The position numbers were made by a program, and so were the translations under genes. Positions 1-10,219 of a stretch of DNA of 64,000 nucleotides are shown here, in pieces; positions within the stretch are counted from its first letter, which is position 1, and the number at the start of each line of letters is the position of its first letter. This DNA is from an uncultured Methylococcaceae bacterium. GTDB taxonomy: Bacteria; Pseudomonadota; Gammaproteobacteria; Methylococcales; Methylomonadaceae. The stretch spans positions 1-64,000 of the forward strand of contig CAIXAE010000023.1 of the NCBI GenBank assembly GCA_903917345.1, written 5' to 3'. The notes beneath the pieces are model-generated. The model did no database searches, was not told where the DNA came from, and saw nothing but the letters and a program-made list of their open reading frames with translations.

Positions 1-1
1 A

Positions 2-262
2 GCCGATACCAAGCCGCAATTAGAAATCTATGCGGATGATGTGAAGTGTGCGCATGGCGTAACGGTTGGGCAGTTAGATGAGAAATCAATTTTTTATCTT
101 CAATCTCGTTGTGTGGATGAAGAGACTGCGCGAAACATGCTCACCTTTGCCTTTGCAAATGAAATGGTTGATAAAGTTAAGATAAAAAGTTTACATGATG
201 TAATCTTAGGGCAAGTGTTATTGCGCTTTCCACAAGAAGGCGTCAATAAGGAATGGTTATGA
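2..262 (+). CDS. sufD: SufD C-terminal fragment (gene starts upstream of the window)
   Basis: Open frame from the window edge; SufB/D C-terminal motif CAHGVTVGQLDEKSIFYLQSRCVDEETARNMLTFAFANE; followed by sufS. Confidence 0.88.
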   Translation, partial: ADTKPQLEIYADDVKCAHGVTVGQLDEKSIFYLQSRCVDEETARNMLTFAFANEMVDKVKIKSLHDVILGQVLLRFPQEGVNKEWL

Positions 263-1479
263 CATTTGATGTAGAAAAAATACGCCAAGATTTTCCTATT
301 CTGAAGGAGAAGATTCGTGGGAAAGATTTAGTTTATTTAGATAATGCGGCGACATGTCAAAAGCCACAGTCTGTAATTGATAGCATCGTTCATGTTTATA
401 GTCATGATTATGCCAATGTACATCGGGGTGTGCATACTTTAAGTGTTCGTTCGACTGATAAATTTGAAGGGGCACGCACTAAAGTAAAAGACTTTATAAA
501 TGCAGCCAGTGATAAAGAAATCATTTTTGTTAAAGGTGCGACAGAGGCGATTAATTTAGTCGCGCAAACTTTTGGTAAAGCCAATATTAAAGCGGGTGAT
601 GAGATTGTAATTACTGCAATGGAGCATCATTCTAATATAGTGCCTTGGCAAATGCTGTGTGAGCAAACGGGCGCAATACTAAAGGTGGCGCCAATTAATC
701 AAGCGGGAGAATTAATTTTTGCTGAGTTTGAGCAGTTGTTGAATGATAAAACACGATTAGTATCAGTGGTGCACATGTCGAATGCCTTGGGAACTATTAA
801 TCCGGTTAAGGCGATTATTGAGGTTGCTCATGCTAAGAATATTCCGGTTTTATTAGATGGCGCTCAGGCTATTCCGCATATTCAAGTGGATGTGCAAGCA
901 TTAGATTGCGATTTTTATGTTTTCTCTGGTCACAAACTATATGGGCCAACAGGCACAGGTGTCTTATATGGAAAACAAGCCTTATTAGAAGCTATGCCAC
1001 CTTATCAAGGTGGTGGCGATATGATTCGTAAAGTGACCTTTACGGAAACTGAATACAATACTCTGCCCTATAAGTTTGAAGCCGGTACGCCGAATATAGC
1101 CGATGTTATAGGTTTGGGTGCTGCAATTGACTATATAAATAGTATAGGGATGGATGTTATTGCTGCACATGAGGCAGATTTGTTACATTACGCTACAGAA
1201 AAAGCGCAGGCAATTAAAGGCTTGAGAATTATTGGCGAGGCAGAAGAAAAAGGCGCTATCTTATCGTTTGTGTTGGATAAGATTCATCCTCACGATATTG
1301 GTACGATGTTAGATAGTTTAGGTATAGCTATTAGAGCGGGTCATCATTGTGCTATGCCTGTGATGGATTTTTATAATGTACCTGCAACTGCACGTGCATC
1401 ATTTGGTCTGTATAATACCCGTCAAGAAATTGATGTTTTAATGAATGGTATAGAATCTTTGATTGAGGTGTTTGGCTAA
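253..1479 (+). CDS. sufS: Cysteine desulfurase SufS
   Basis: 408 aa PLP fold; YLDNAATCQKPQ, SGHKLYGPTGTGVLYGK, RAGHHCAMPVM. Confidence 0.95.
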   Translation: MVMTFDVEKIRQDFPILKEKIRGKDLVYLDNAATCQKPQSVIDSIVHVYSHDYANVHRGVHTLSVRSTDKFEGARTKVKDFINAASDKEIIFVKGATEAINLVAQTFGKANIKAGDEIVITAMEHHSNIVPWQMLCEQTGAILKVAPINQAGELIFAEFEQLLNDKTRLVSVVHMSNALGTINPVKAIIEVAHAKNIPVLLDGAQAIPHIQVDVQALDCDFYVFSGHKLYGPTGTGVLYGKQALLEAMPPYQGGGDMIRKVTFTETEYNTLPYKFEAGTPNIADVIGLGAAIDYINSIGMDVIAAHEADLLHYATEKAQAIKGLRIIGEAEEKGAILSFVLDKIHPHDIGTMLDSLGIAIRAGHHCAMPVMDFYNVPATARASFGLYNTRQEIDVLMNGIESLIEVFG

Positions 1480-1931
1480 TGTTTGATGATTTACGAGATT
1501 TATATCAAGAAGTTATTTTTGACCATAATCGTAATCCACGTAATTTTCGAATAATAGAAGATGCGGATAGAAAAGTAGAAGGCTTTAATCCCTTGTGCGG
1601 AGATCGCTTAACCTTGTATCTTAAAATGGCGGGTAATGTTATTACGGATGCTAGTTTTCAAGGTTCAGGTTGCGCAATCTCAACAGCTTCTGTTTCTTTA
1701 ATGACGGAAATTGTTAAAGGTAAAACAGAACAAGAGGCAGATACGTTATTTAAGCAGTTTCATGAAATGACCACTGGTAAAGATGAGCGTTTTAATCTTG
1801 AAGCGGTAGGTAAATTAGCGGTATTAGCCGGTGTGCGAGAGTATCCAGCCCGCGTTAAATGCGCAACATTGGCGTGGCATACGCTTGATGCGGCTTTGAA
1901 GAATCAACAAGAAGCAATTTCAACTGAATAG
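1479..1931 (+). CDS. sufU: SUF system NifU/SufU-type scaffold/sulfur transfer protein
   Basis: DHNRNPRNFR, GDRLTLYLK, GSGCAISTASVSLMTE, CATLAWHTL; start overlaps the sufS stop. Confidence 0.9.
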   Translation: MFDDLRDLYQEVIFDHNRNPRNFRIIEDADRKVEGFNPLCGDRLTLYLKMAGNVITDASFQGSGCAISTASVSLMTEIVKGKTEQEADTLFKQFHEMTTGKDERFNLEAVGKLAVLAGVREYPARVKCATLAWHTLDAALKNQQEAISTE

Positions 1932-1947
1932 AAAGTCCTAATAAATA

Positions 1948-2715
1948 GTGCATCAATATACCGGAAAATTAGCGGTACTCCATCAAGGCGCAGAACATAA
2001 GCAGCAGTCACAAGACTTAGCAGAAAGGTTATCTGTGCCATTCTATGAAAAAATCGATAAAGAGTGTCCTGAAAGCTTTTTTTTAAGTTGGCGCGAGGGT
2101 TGTTTAAAGTTACTGGATAAAGAGCTGCTTAAAAAGGGTGGTTTAGTCGTAGATATCGAGCCGCGTAACGGTGAACAACGATCTTGGCCTGCACCTAAAC
2201 AAGATGCATTGGCTCACGCATTAGGTAAAAAAACGAAAACAGTTATAGATGCAACGACTGGTTGGGGGCAAGATAGCTTACATATATTTCGTATGGGTTA
2301 CGAATTAACGTGTATTGAAAGATCTCCAGTAATGGCTGAGTTGCTAGCAGATGGTTTTAATCGATTAGCCGAATTAGATTGGATGCAGAACTTGAAATTG
2401 CAATCACCGAAATTGATAAAAGGTAATGCAATTGATTTATTGGCAGCATTTGACTCTCCTCCCGATTGTATTTATTTAGATCCTATGTTTCCTCCAAAGC
2501 GGAAGAAGTCGGCTTTACCAAAAAAATCAATGGTAGTACTGCGAGATTTGTTAGGCGATGATCAGGATAAGGTGATGTTGTTTGATGCTGCTTTAAAAGC
2601 AACAGGTAAAAGAGTAGTTGTTAAAAGCCCAGATTATGCCGAGCCATTGGGAGGTAAGCCTAGCGAAAGCTATCAAGGTAAGTTGTTGCGTTACGATGTG
2701 TACCTTAAAAATTAA
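1948..2715 (+). CDS. rsmJ: 16S rRNA (guanine1516-N2)-methyltransferase RsmJ, GTG start
   Basis: SAM motif VIDATTGWGQDSLHI; DCIYLDPMFPPKRKKSALPKK; VVVKSPDYAEPL. Confidence 0.88.
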   Translation: MHQYTGKLAVLHQGAEHKQQSQDLAERLSVPFYEKIDKECPESFFLSWREGCLKLLDKELLKKGGLVVDIEPRNGEQRSWPAPKQDALAHALGKKTKTVIDATTGWGQDSLHIFRMGYELTCIERSPVMAELLADGFNRLAELDWMQNLKLQSPKLIKGNAIDLLAAFDSPPDCIYLDPMFPPKRKKSALPKKSMVVLRDLLGDDQDKVMLFDAALKATGKRVVVKSPDYAEPLGGKPSESYQGKLLRYDVYLKN

Positions 2716-2736
2716 TCTGATGTGGGGAAAAGTAGT

Positions 2737-3048
2737 ATGTCTGAATGGGTTGATGTTGTTGCAGAGTCGGCTTTAGCAATCGGTGAGAATGTTGTTGTAG
2801 ATGTTGATGGTGTTGATGTGGCAATATTTAATATCGATGGCGAGTTTTACGCGATACAAGATATGTGCACGCATGACGGTGGAGAAATCGTAAGCGGTAT
2901 TTTAGACGGGGATGAAATAATATGTCCAAGGCATGGTGCGCGATTTTGTATTAAAACAGGGAAGGTAAAATCGCCACCAGCCTATGAAGATATAGCTTGT
3001 TATGAAATAAGATTAAATAACGAACGTATAGAAGTTAAGGAAAGCTAA
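2737..3048 (+). CDS. Rieske-type [2Fe-2S] ferredoxin
   Basis: CTHDGGEIVSG...CPRHGARFCIKTGKV (CxH...CxxH). Confidence 0.88.
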   Translation: MSEWVDVVAESALAIGENVVVDVDGVDVAIFNIDGEFYAIQDMCTHDGGEIVSGILDGDEIICPRHGARFCIKTGKVKSPPAYEDIACYEIRLNNERIEVKES

Positions 3049-3123
3049 GCTAAGTACCAAAATTATCTGCTGACCAAGTTAAATTTTAGATCAGCAGATA
3101 ATAATTATTCAAACTATTTAGTC

Positions 3124-3558
3124 TTAATCTTTAAGACCAGATACACCAATGATAGACCAGTTAGAAAAATCATTTATACCGGCTTGGTCATCTCCATTAT
3201 TGTAAGTAATACGGCAAGCGTATTTCTTATTAGTACTTTCAGCTTCAGGCCCCGTAATTGTAATTTCAGCACTGATTAAGTATTGATAATTACCAAGAGT
3301 CCAAGCATTAGTAGGTTTATCAGGGAAAATGACGCTAGTTTCAGCACCAAGGTCACTCTTTATAAAATCGTTACAATAGTGAAAAGCAATATTAGTTAAT
3401 GGTGTAGAGATGGCTAATTGACTAGCTTGGTCATTACTCTGAACTAAAAAAAGGTCAGAAGAGATTACCTTATAAACGAAGGGCATAACCAATTTGTATT
3501 GAGTTAATAATAATGCAATAAAAGCAATGACAAAAATAAAGTTTCGGTATTTTTTCAT
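3124..3558 (-). CDS. Hypothetical protein with N-terminal membrane segment
   Basis: 144 aa ORF with hydrophobic N-terminus; no family recognised. Confidence 0.5.
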   Translation of the reverse strand: MKKYRNFIFVIAFIALLLTQYKLVMPFVYKVISSDLFLVQSNDQASQLAISTPLTNIAFHYCNDFIKSDLGAETSVIFPDKPTNAWTLGNYQYLISAEITITGPEAESTNKKYACRITYNNGDDQAGINDFSNWSIIGVSGLKD

Positions 3559-3697
3559 AAATATATAGTGTTGTAAGTTGTAAGAAAAATTGAGTTATCC
3601 AAAAATAATACTAACAGAAATCAAACTATTAAGAATAGTCGATTTAGACTGAATATAACTGAAATAAGAAAAAAACAAAGAGAGGTATTTTTTTGAC

Positions 3698-3725
3698 TTG
3701 ACAAGGTTTTATGAGCTGGTAGACT
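3698..3725 (+). promoter_or_regulatory. Candidate sigma70-type promoter upstream of pmoC (TTGACA-N16-TAGACT)
   Basis: Exact -35 consensus with a suboptimal -10 at 16-bp spacing, upstream of the pmo operon. Confidence 0.45.
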
Positions 3726-3856
3726 GATTGCTCACTAAATTGACTTGGTGGTATTTCGAAGAATCATATTTGATTTTTTTGAAGTAGGAAAATGGAGTTA
3801 AACTAAAGAGTCCTGGCCATAAGGCTGGGGATTTTGTTAATTTTTAGGAGGTAGAA

Positions 3857-4609
3857 ATGGCAGCTACAACTGAATCAGTAAAAACTGATGCTGCGGAAGC
3901 ACCGCTATTAAACATAAGAAACTTAGTACTAGGTTCACTAGTATATGTTCTTTTTTATGGTTGGGTTCGTTGGTATGAAGGTGTATATGGATGGTCTGCA
4001 GGTCTTGACTCATTCGCACCTGAGTTTGAAACTTACTGGATGAACTTTTTGTACATTGAATTTGTATTAGAAGTATCAACTGCAGGTATCCTTTGGGGTT
4101 ATATCTGGAAATCTCGTGATCGTAAAGTGATGTCAATCACTCCAAGAGAAGAGTTAAGAAGACATTTCACTCACTGGGTTTGGTTAGTATGTTACGCATG
4201 GGCTATTTATTATGGCGCTAGCTACTTTACTGAGCAAGATGGTACATGGCATCAAACAATCGTTCGTGATACTGACTTTACACCAAGTCACATCATCGAA
4301 TTCTACTTGAGCTATCCTATCTACATCATCACTGGTGGTGCAGCTTTCTTATATGCTAAAACAAGATTACCAGCATATCAAAAAGGTTTGCCTCTTCAGT
4401 ACTTAGTATCAGTAGTTGGTCCTTTCATGATCTTACCAAATGTTGGTTTGAATGAATGGGGTCACACTTTCTGGTTTATGGAAGAGTTGTTTGTTGCTCC
4501 TTTACACTACGGTTTCGTATTCTTCGGATGGGCTGCTTTAGGTGTATTAGGTGTTGTAAACATAGAAGTTCAGTCTATATCTAAACTTCTTAAAAAAGAC
4601 CTAGCTTAA
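3857..4609 (+). CDS. pmoC: Particulate methane monooxygenase subunit C
   Basis: 250 aa PmoC-type membrane protein; RDTDFTPSHIIEFYLSYPIYI and NEWGHTFWFMEE; followed by pmoA and pmoB. Confidence 0.97.
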   Translation: MAATTESVKTDAAEAPLLNIRNLVLGSLVYVLFYGWVRWYEGVYGWSAGLDSFAPEFETYWMNFLYIEFVLEVSTAGILWGYIWKSRDRKVMSITPREELRRHFTHWVWLVCYAWAIYYGASYFTEQDGTWHQTIVRDTDFTPSHIIEFYLSYPIYIITGGAAFLYAKTRLPAYQKGLPLQYLVSVVGPFMILPNVGLNEWGHTFWFMEELFVAPLHYGFVFFGWAALGVLGVVNIEVQSISKLLKKDLA

Positions 4610-4635
4610 TTAATAAGCAAGTCTTGGCTGTAATA

Positions 4636-4691
4636 ACTATCTCCTAGCTGTCTCACCCCTTTTCAAGGTGAGGCAGCATAGAGAAGATAGT
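4636..4691 (+). promoter_or_regulatory. Extended hairpin in the pmoC-pmoA intergenic region
   Basis: ACTATCTCcTAGCTGTCTCACC ... GGTGAGGCAGCATAGAGAAGATAGT; nested inverted repeat without a T tract. Confidence 0.7.
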
Positions 4692-4731
4692 CATTAATAA
4701 AAATAATTTAAATCCTTTAGGAGGTAAGCTA

Positions 4732-5475
4732 ATGAGCGCATCTCAATCAGCTGTACGTTCACGCGCAGAAGCAGTTAAAGTTTCACGCACGTTCGATTGG
4801 CTAATTTTGTTTACATTGTTCTTCGTTGTACTTGGTGGTTATCACATTCACTACATGTTAACTGGTGGTGACTGGGATTTCTGGACTGACTGGAAAGATC
4901 GTCGTCTATGGGTAACTGTAGCTCCAATCGTTTCAATCACCTTCCCTGCTGCTGTTCAAGCTTGCTTGTGGTGGCGTTACCGTTTGCCATTTGGCGCTGT
5001 AGTTTGTATTTTAGGTCTTCTTTTAGGTGAGTGGATCAACAGATACTTAAACTTCTGGGGCTGGACTTATTTCCCAGTAAACTTCTGCTTCCCTTCAAAC
5101 TTATTCCCAGGTGCTATCGTACTTGATGCAGTATTGTTATTGACTGGTAGTATGACTGTTACTGCAGTTTTAGGTGGAATGGCTTATGGTTTATTATTCT
5201 ACCCAGGAAACTGGCCAATCATTGCTCCATTACACGTACCTGTTGAATACAATGGTATGGTAATGACTCTTGCTGATTTACAAGGTTACCACTACGTAAG
5301 AACTGGTACTCCTGAGTACATCAGAATGGTTGAAAAAGGTACATTAAGAACTTTCGGTAAAGACGTTGCTCCAGTATCAGCGTTCTTCTCTGCTTTCGTG
5401 AGTATCTTAATTTATTTCTTATGGCACTTCTTTGGTCAATGGTTCGCGTCAACTAAATTCGTTGAAGCAGCTTAA
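4732..5475 (+). CDS. pmoA: Particulate methane monooxygenase subunit A
   Basis: 247 aa; GGDWDFWTDWKDRRLWVTVAPI and NFWGWTYFPVNFCFPSNLFPGA are PmoA signatures. Confidence 0.98.
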   Translation: MSASQSAVRSRAEAVKVSRTFDWLILFTLFFVVLGGYHIHYMLTGGDWDFWTDWKDRRLWVTVAPIVSITFPAAVQACLWWRYRLPFGAVVCILGLLLGEWINRYLNFWGWTYFPVNFCFPSNLFPGAIVLDAVLLLTGSMTVTAVLGGMAYGLLFYPGNWPIIAPLHVPVEYNGMVMTLADLQGYHYVRTGTPEYIRMVEKGTLRTFGKDVAPVSAFFSAFVSILIYFLWHFFGQWFASTKFVEAA

Positions 5476-5580
5476 GACTCAAGTCTTAGTTGTATAGAAA
5501 AATAAAAAAGACTGGCGGCGATATTGTGTTGTCGTTAGATACTCAAAAAACAATAGATTCTCTATTATAGAGGAGGATAT

Positions 5581-6825
5581 ATGAATATATTAAAAGACAA
5601 AGTTGCTAAATTATCCTTTGTCGCACTGCTGATTACTTTAACAGCAGCGATGTTTTACACACCAACTGCTTCTGCACATGGTGAAAAGTCGCAAGCCGCT
5701 TTCATGCGTATGCGTACTATTCACTGGTTTGACCTGAACTGGTCAAAAGAAGAAGTTGCTGTTAACGATACAATGACAATTTCAGGTAAATTCTTCGTGT
5801 TTTCTGGCTGGCCGGAAACTGTTGATAAACCAGAAATTTCATTCTTAAACATTGGTATCCCAGGCCCTGTATTTATTCGTGCAGGATCTTGGATCGGTGG
5901 TCAATTAGTTCCACGTTCAGTATCTTTGGAATTAGGCGAAACTTATGAATTCAAAGTATTGTTAAAAGCTCGTCGTCCAGGTGACTGGCACGTTCACACA
6001 ATGTTGAACGTAAAAGGCGGTGGTCCAATCATCGGTCCTGGTAAATGGGTAACTGTTACTGGTTCTATGGGCTCTTTCGTTAACCCAATCACTACTTTGA
6101 CTGGCGAAACTTTAGACTTAGAAACTTATAACTTAAGCAACACTTACTTCTGGCATGCATTATGGTACGGTTTAGGCCTACTATGGGTAGCATACTGGGC
6201 ACGTAAACCATTGTTTATCCCACGTTCTATTGCTGTTGAAGCGGGTAAAGGTGATTCATTAATCACTCCACTAGACAAAAAAGTAACTTTGGGTTTTGCA
6301 GTTGGTACTATTTTGATTGTTGCAGTTTCTATGAGCAGCACAAACGAAAAATATCCAATTACTGTGCCTTTACAAGCTGGTTTGTTACGTGGTATCAAAT
6401 CTTTAGAATTACCTGCACCAACTGTTGCAGTTAAAATTGAAGATGCTACTTACCGTGTACCAGGTCGTGCTATGCAAATGACTATGACAATCACTAACAA
6501 TGGTGACTCACCTGTTCGTTTAGGTGAATTCAACACTGCTGGTGTTCGTTTCATGGATGCTGCTGTAGCTCAAGACGAAACTGGTTATCCAGATGACTTG
6601 TTGGCTGAAGAAGGTTTGACTTCAAGTGATAACAGTCCAATCGCACCGGGCCAATCAAAAACTATTCAAGTTACTGCATCTGATGCTGCTTGGGAAGTTT
6701 ACCGTTTAGCTGATTTGATTTACGATCCAGATAGCCGTTTTGCTGGTTTGTTATTCTTCTTTGATGCTGCTGGAAACCGTCAAATGGTAACAATTGACGC
6801 TCCATTAATTCCAACTTTCATCTAA
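5581..6825 (+). CDS. pmoB: Particulate methane monooxygenase subunit B
   Basis: 414 aa; signal peptide ending ...SAHGEKSQ; HWFDLNW; GDWHVHTMLNVKGGGPIIGPG. Confidence 0.97.
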   Translation: MNILKDKVAKLSFVALLITLTAAMFYTPTASAHGEKSQAAFMRMRTIHWFDLNWSKEEVAVNDTMTISGKFFVFSGWPETVDKPEISFLNIGIPGPVFIRAGSWIGGQLVPRSVSLELGETYEFKVLLKARRPGDWHVHTMLNVKGGGPIIGPGKWVTVTGSMGSFVNPITTLTGETLDLETYNLSNTYFWHALWYGLGLLWVAYWARKPLFIPRSIAVEAGKGDSLITPLDKKVTLGFAVGTILIVAVSMSSTNEKYPITVPLQAGLLRGIKSLELPAPTVAVKIEDATYRVPGRAMQMTMTITNNGDSPVRLGEFNTAGVRFMDAAVAQDETGYPDDLLAEEGLTSSDNSPIAPGQSKTIQVTASDAAWEVYRLADLIYDPDSRFAGLLFFFDAAGNRQMVTIDAPLIPTFI

Positions 6826-6869
6826 TGATTGTTAATTGACAATTTGATTGTCAATTAAGGAATTGAAAA

Positions 6870-6902
6870 ACCCTCGTTGCTTCGGTAACGAGGGTTTTTT
6901 TT
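6870..6902 (+). terminator. Rho-independent terminator of pmoCAB
   Basis: ACCCTCGTTGC-TTCG-GTAACGAGGGT stem with UUCG tetraloop, then a T run. Confidence 0.9.
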
Positions 6903-7064
6903 TGACTTAAATATACGTTTATGTTTGTAGCATAAGCAATAAGTTGTTGCGTTCTTAAACGAAAACGTACAAATATAGTGATAAGATAGTCTGTAACATA
7001 TTGAGTTGTATTAATAAACCACACAATGAGTGAGTAGTTGTAACTATTCAATTCAGGAGTAATA

Positions 7065-8231
7065 ATGAATATTCATGAATATCAGGCAAAGCAGTTATTC
7101 CAACAATATAAAATACCCGTTCCGCAAGGTAGACACGCAGAATCTGCAGATTCTGCAAAACAAATGGCACAAGAATTAGGAGGCAACGGCTGGGTTGTTA
7201 AAGCGCAGGTTCATGCGGGTGGGCGTGGTAAAGTCGGTGGTGTTAAAGTTGCAAAAAGTTTAACTGAGGTCGCAGAGATTAGTGAGAGTTTACTGGGCCA
7301 ACGCTTAGTGACCATTCAAACAGGCCACTTAGGCTTGCCGATTAATTCTTTATTAATCGAAAGTTTATATCCTATAAAACGTGAACTTTATTTAAGTATC
7401 TTAATGGATCGCAGTATAGAGCGAATTATTTTTATCGCCTCGGTTGCTGGCGGTATGAATATAGAAGCTGTTGCTCATGATACCCCAGAACAAATCATCT
7501 CCGTACCCATTCATCCTGCATCTGGATTGCAAGGCTTTCAGTGTCGTAAAGTGGCCTATAACTTAGGTCTTAAAGGTCCGCAAGTTAAAGCCCTTACCCA
7601 GATTATGCAAGGAATGTACGATCTGTTTTTAGAAAAAGATGCGACTCAAATAGAAATTAATCCTTTGATTGAAACAGACTCAGGCGACTTATTAGCCTTA
7701 GATGCTAAGATTAATTTTGATGATAATGCTTTAGCATTGCATGCTGATATTTCGGAAATGAAAGACCCTAGTCAAGAAGATGATAAAGAAAATTATGCGC
7801 AACAATACGGGCTCAACTACATTACCTTAGAAGGTAATATTGGCTGTATGGTTAACGGTGCTGGGTTAGCGATGGCGACTATGGATTTAGTCAAATTAAA
7901 AGGCGGACAACCGGCTAACTTTTTAGATGTAGGTGGTGGCACCAATGTTGAAAAAGTCTGCGAGGCTTTTAAATTAATTTTGTCAGATAAAAGTGTAAAA
8001 GCGGTTTTGGTAAATATTTTTGGTGGCATAGTGCAATGTGATGTTATTGCTGCCGGTATCTTAGCGGCCATAGAACAGATTCATGTTAGTGTGCCTGTGG
8101 TGGTGAGATTAGAAGGTACCAATGTGGAAGTGGGCAGAGCTTTATTAACCAATACGGGTTTAAGTATTTATCCTGCGGATGATTTAACACACGCCGCAGA
8201 ACAAGCAGTAGCATTAGCGGAGGCAGTATGA
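7065..8231 (+). CDS. sucC: Succinate-CoA (or malate-CoA) ligase beta subunit
   Basis: [14 protein letters not shown]-grasp [55 protein letters not shown]. Confidence 0.88.
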   Translation: MNIHEYQAKQLFQQYKIPVPQGRHAESADSAKQMAQELGGNGWVVKAQVHAGGRGKVGGVKVAKSLTEVAEISESLLGQRLVTIQTGHLGLPINSLLIESLYPIKRELYLSILMDRSIERIIFIASVAGGMNIEAVAHDTPEQIISVPIHPASGLQGFQCRKVAYNLGLKGPQVKALTQIMQGMYDLFLEKDATQIEINPLIETDSGDLLALDAKINFDDNALALHADISEMKDPSQEDDKENYAQQYGLNYITLEGNIGCMVNGAGLAMATMDLVKLKGGQPANFLDVGGGTNVEKVCEAFKLILSDKSVKAVLVNIFGGIVQCDVIAAGILAAIEQIHVSVPVVVRLEGTNVEVGRALLTNTGLSIYPADDLTHAAEQAVALAEAV

Positions 8232-9094
8232 GTATTTTAATTAATAAAGATACTAAAGTTATATGCCAAGGCTTTACAGGTAAACAAGGTACCTTTCATT
8301 CAGAACAAACACTCGCTTATGGCACTCAATTAGTGGGTGGCGTTACACCCGAGCGTGGCGGTTCGGTGCATTTAGGCTTGCCTGTTTTTAATACCGTAGA
8401 TGACGCTGTTAAAACCACTGGCGCCACTGCCAGTGTTATTTATGTCCCGCCTTTTTATGCGGCAGATGCCATACTTGAAGCAGTTGATGCGGGTATTAAA
8501 TTAATAGTCTGTATCACCGAAGGTATTCCAGTTTTACAAATGCTTAAAGTTAAAGCCGCTATGGCGGGGACTGATGCCTTATTAATAGGCCCAAATTGCC
8601 CGGGTATTATCACGCCGGGTGAATGTAAGATTGGTATTATGCCGGGTAAAATTCATTTGCCGGGTTCTATTGGTATCGTCTCTCGATCCGGAACTTTAAC
8701 TTATGAGTCTGTGCATCAAACAACTCAACAAGGTTTAGGTCAAAGTACTTGTGTTGGCATCGGTGGTGATCCGATTCACGGGATGAATTTTATAGATGTG
8801 CTAAGCCGATTCCAAGCTGATGACGCTACAAAAGGTATTGTTATGGTGGGTGAGATTGGTGGTATTGAAGAAGAAGATGCCGCAGATTATATTAAAGCCC
8901 ATGTAACTAAACCCGTAGTCTCTTATATTGCCGGTCAAACGGCTCCAGCAGGTAAAAGAATGGGGCACGCCGGTGCTATTGTTACAGGTGGTAAAGGCAC
9001 TGCTAAAGGAAAAATTGCGGCATTAAAAGCAGCGGGTATTGAAGTGTGCACCTCGCCTTCTGATATTGGTGCAGCAATGAAGGCTTGTTTTTAA
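8228..9094 (+). CDS. sucD: Succinate-CoA (or malate-CoA) ligase alpha subunit
   Basis: [52 protein letters not shown]; overlaps sucC. Confidence 0.9.
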   Translation: MSILINKDTKVICQGFTGKQGTFHSEQTLAYGTQLVGGVTPERGGSVHLGLPVFNTVDDAVKTTGATASVIYVPPFYAADAILEAVDAGIKLIVCITEGIPVLQMLKVKAAMAGTDALLIGPNCPGIITPGECKIGIMPGKIHLPGSIGIVSRSGTLTYESVHQTTQQGLGQSTCVGIGGDPIHGMNFIDVLSRFQADDATKGIVMVGEIGGIEEEDAADYIKAHVTKPVVSYIAGQTAPAGKRMGHAGAIVTGGKGTAKGKIAALKAAGIEVCTSPSDIGAAMKACF

Positions 9095-9224
9095 AAATTT
9101 TATATATCTACATGTACACATAGATGTCTACGCCTACCCACTTAGACTGTGTCCCAACTTAAGTTGATAGCCGATGTGTACATGCGAAGAGATTCATCAA
9201 AATAGATAATAAAGTTTAAGGTAT

Positions 9225-10202
9225 TTAAGCGTCCATCTGGGTCTTTAAATACGCTAATACTTGCGGTACTAAATCTACTTGCCCCGTTTCAAATTGCTTT
9301 GCATCCGTTTCTCTGCGTAACCAAGTAAACTGACGTTTTGCTAATTGTCGTGTAGCAATAATAGCTTTTTCAGTCATCGTCTCTAAATCATCCTCACCTT
9401 GAAGATAAGACCAGGCTTGCCGATAACCTACCGCTCTAATAGAGGTCATCTTTTCATTTAAGTCGCCTCGCTCATAAAGCTTTTTAACCTCTTCCATAAA
9501 ACCTTGTTCAAGCATTAGATGAAAGCGATGGGCGATAATATCATGCAAAACTTTTCGGTCAGCAGGTGCGATAATCAATTTGATAACTTGATACGGTAGA
9601 ACATCGGCCTCATCTTGTACAAAGAAATCAGATAAGGCTCTGCCGCTAATTTCATAAACTTCCAAAGCCCGTTGCACGCGTTGTGGGTCATTAGGATGAA
9701 TTCTGGCGGCGGCAAGCGGATCAACTGCGGCGAGTCTATTATGAAGAGATGCTTTGCCAAAGTTTTCTAATTCTAAATCTAACTGCGCTCTAATGTCAGG
9801 ATTGGCTGGAGGTAATACGGCTAGGCCATTGAGTAAGGCATTGAAATACAACATGGTACCGCCAACTAAAATGGGTAATTTGCCGCGTTGCGTAATATCT
9901 GCCATTAAAGCCAGTGTTTGGCTTCTAAACTGGCCAGTTGAATAGGATTCAGACGCATCAATAATGTCGATAAGATGATGCGGAATGCCGCCTCGTTGAG
10001 CTAGCGTCGGCTTTGCCGTGCCAATATCCATGCCTCTGTATACCAACGCAGAATCGACACTGATAATTTCTCCATTCAGCATTTGAGCTAAGTTAACCGC
10101 AAGAGCTGATTTACCGGAAGCGGTGGGGCCCATTAATATAATAACTGGCGGTAATGAACATGTCGGAGCGGAAGACAAAGTAAAGTGTGAAGAAGTAGCC
10201 AT
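9225..10202 (-). CDS. miaA: tRNA dimethylallyltransferase
   Basis: LMGPTASGKSALA; ISVDSALVYRGMDIGTAKP; GRPTMLY-like GGTMLYFNALLNGL; RAVGYRQAWSYL. Confidence 0.96.
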   Translation of the reverse strand: MATSSHFTLSSAPTCSLPPVIILMGPTASGKSALAVNLAQMLNGEIISVDSALVYRGMDIGTAKPTLAQRGGIPHHLIDIIDASESYSTGQFRSQTLALMADITQRGKLPILVGGTMLYFNALLNGLAVLPPANPDIRAQLDLELENFGKASLHNRLAAVDPLAAARIHPNDPQRVQRALEVYEISGRALSDFFVQDEADVLPYQVIKLIIAPADRKVLHDIIAHRFHLMLEQGFMEEVKKLYERGDLNEKMTSIRAVGYRQAWSYLQGEDDLETMTEKAIIATRQLAKRQFTWLRRETDAKQFETGQVDLVPQVLAYLKTQMDA

Positions 10203-10219
10203 GTAAAAGTTATTTTCTG

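Noticed and set aside
7065-9094. Firm call of malate-CoA ligase (mtkAB) rather than sucCD
   Set aside because: The families are too similar to separate by eye, and no serine-cycle neighbours are in this window.
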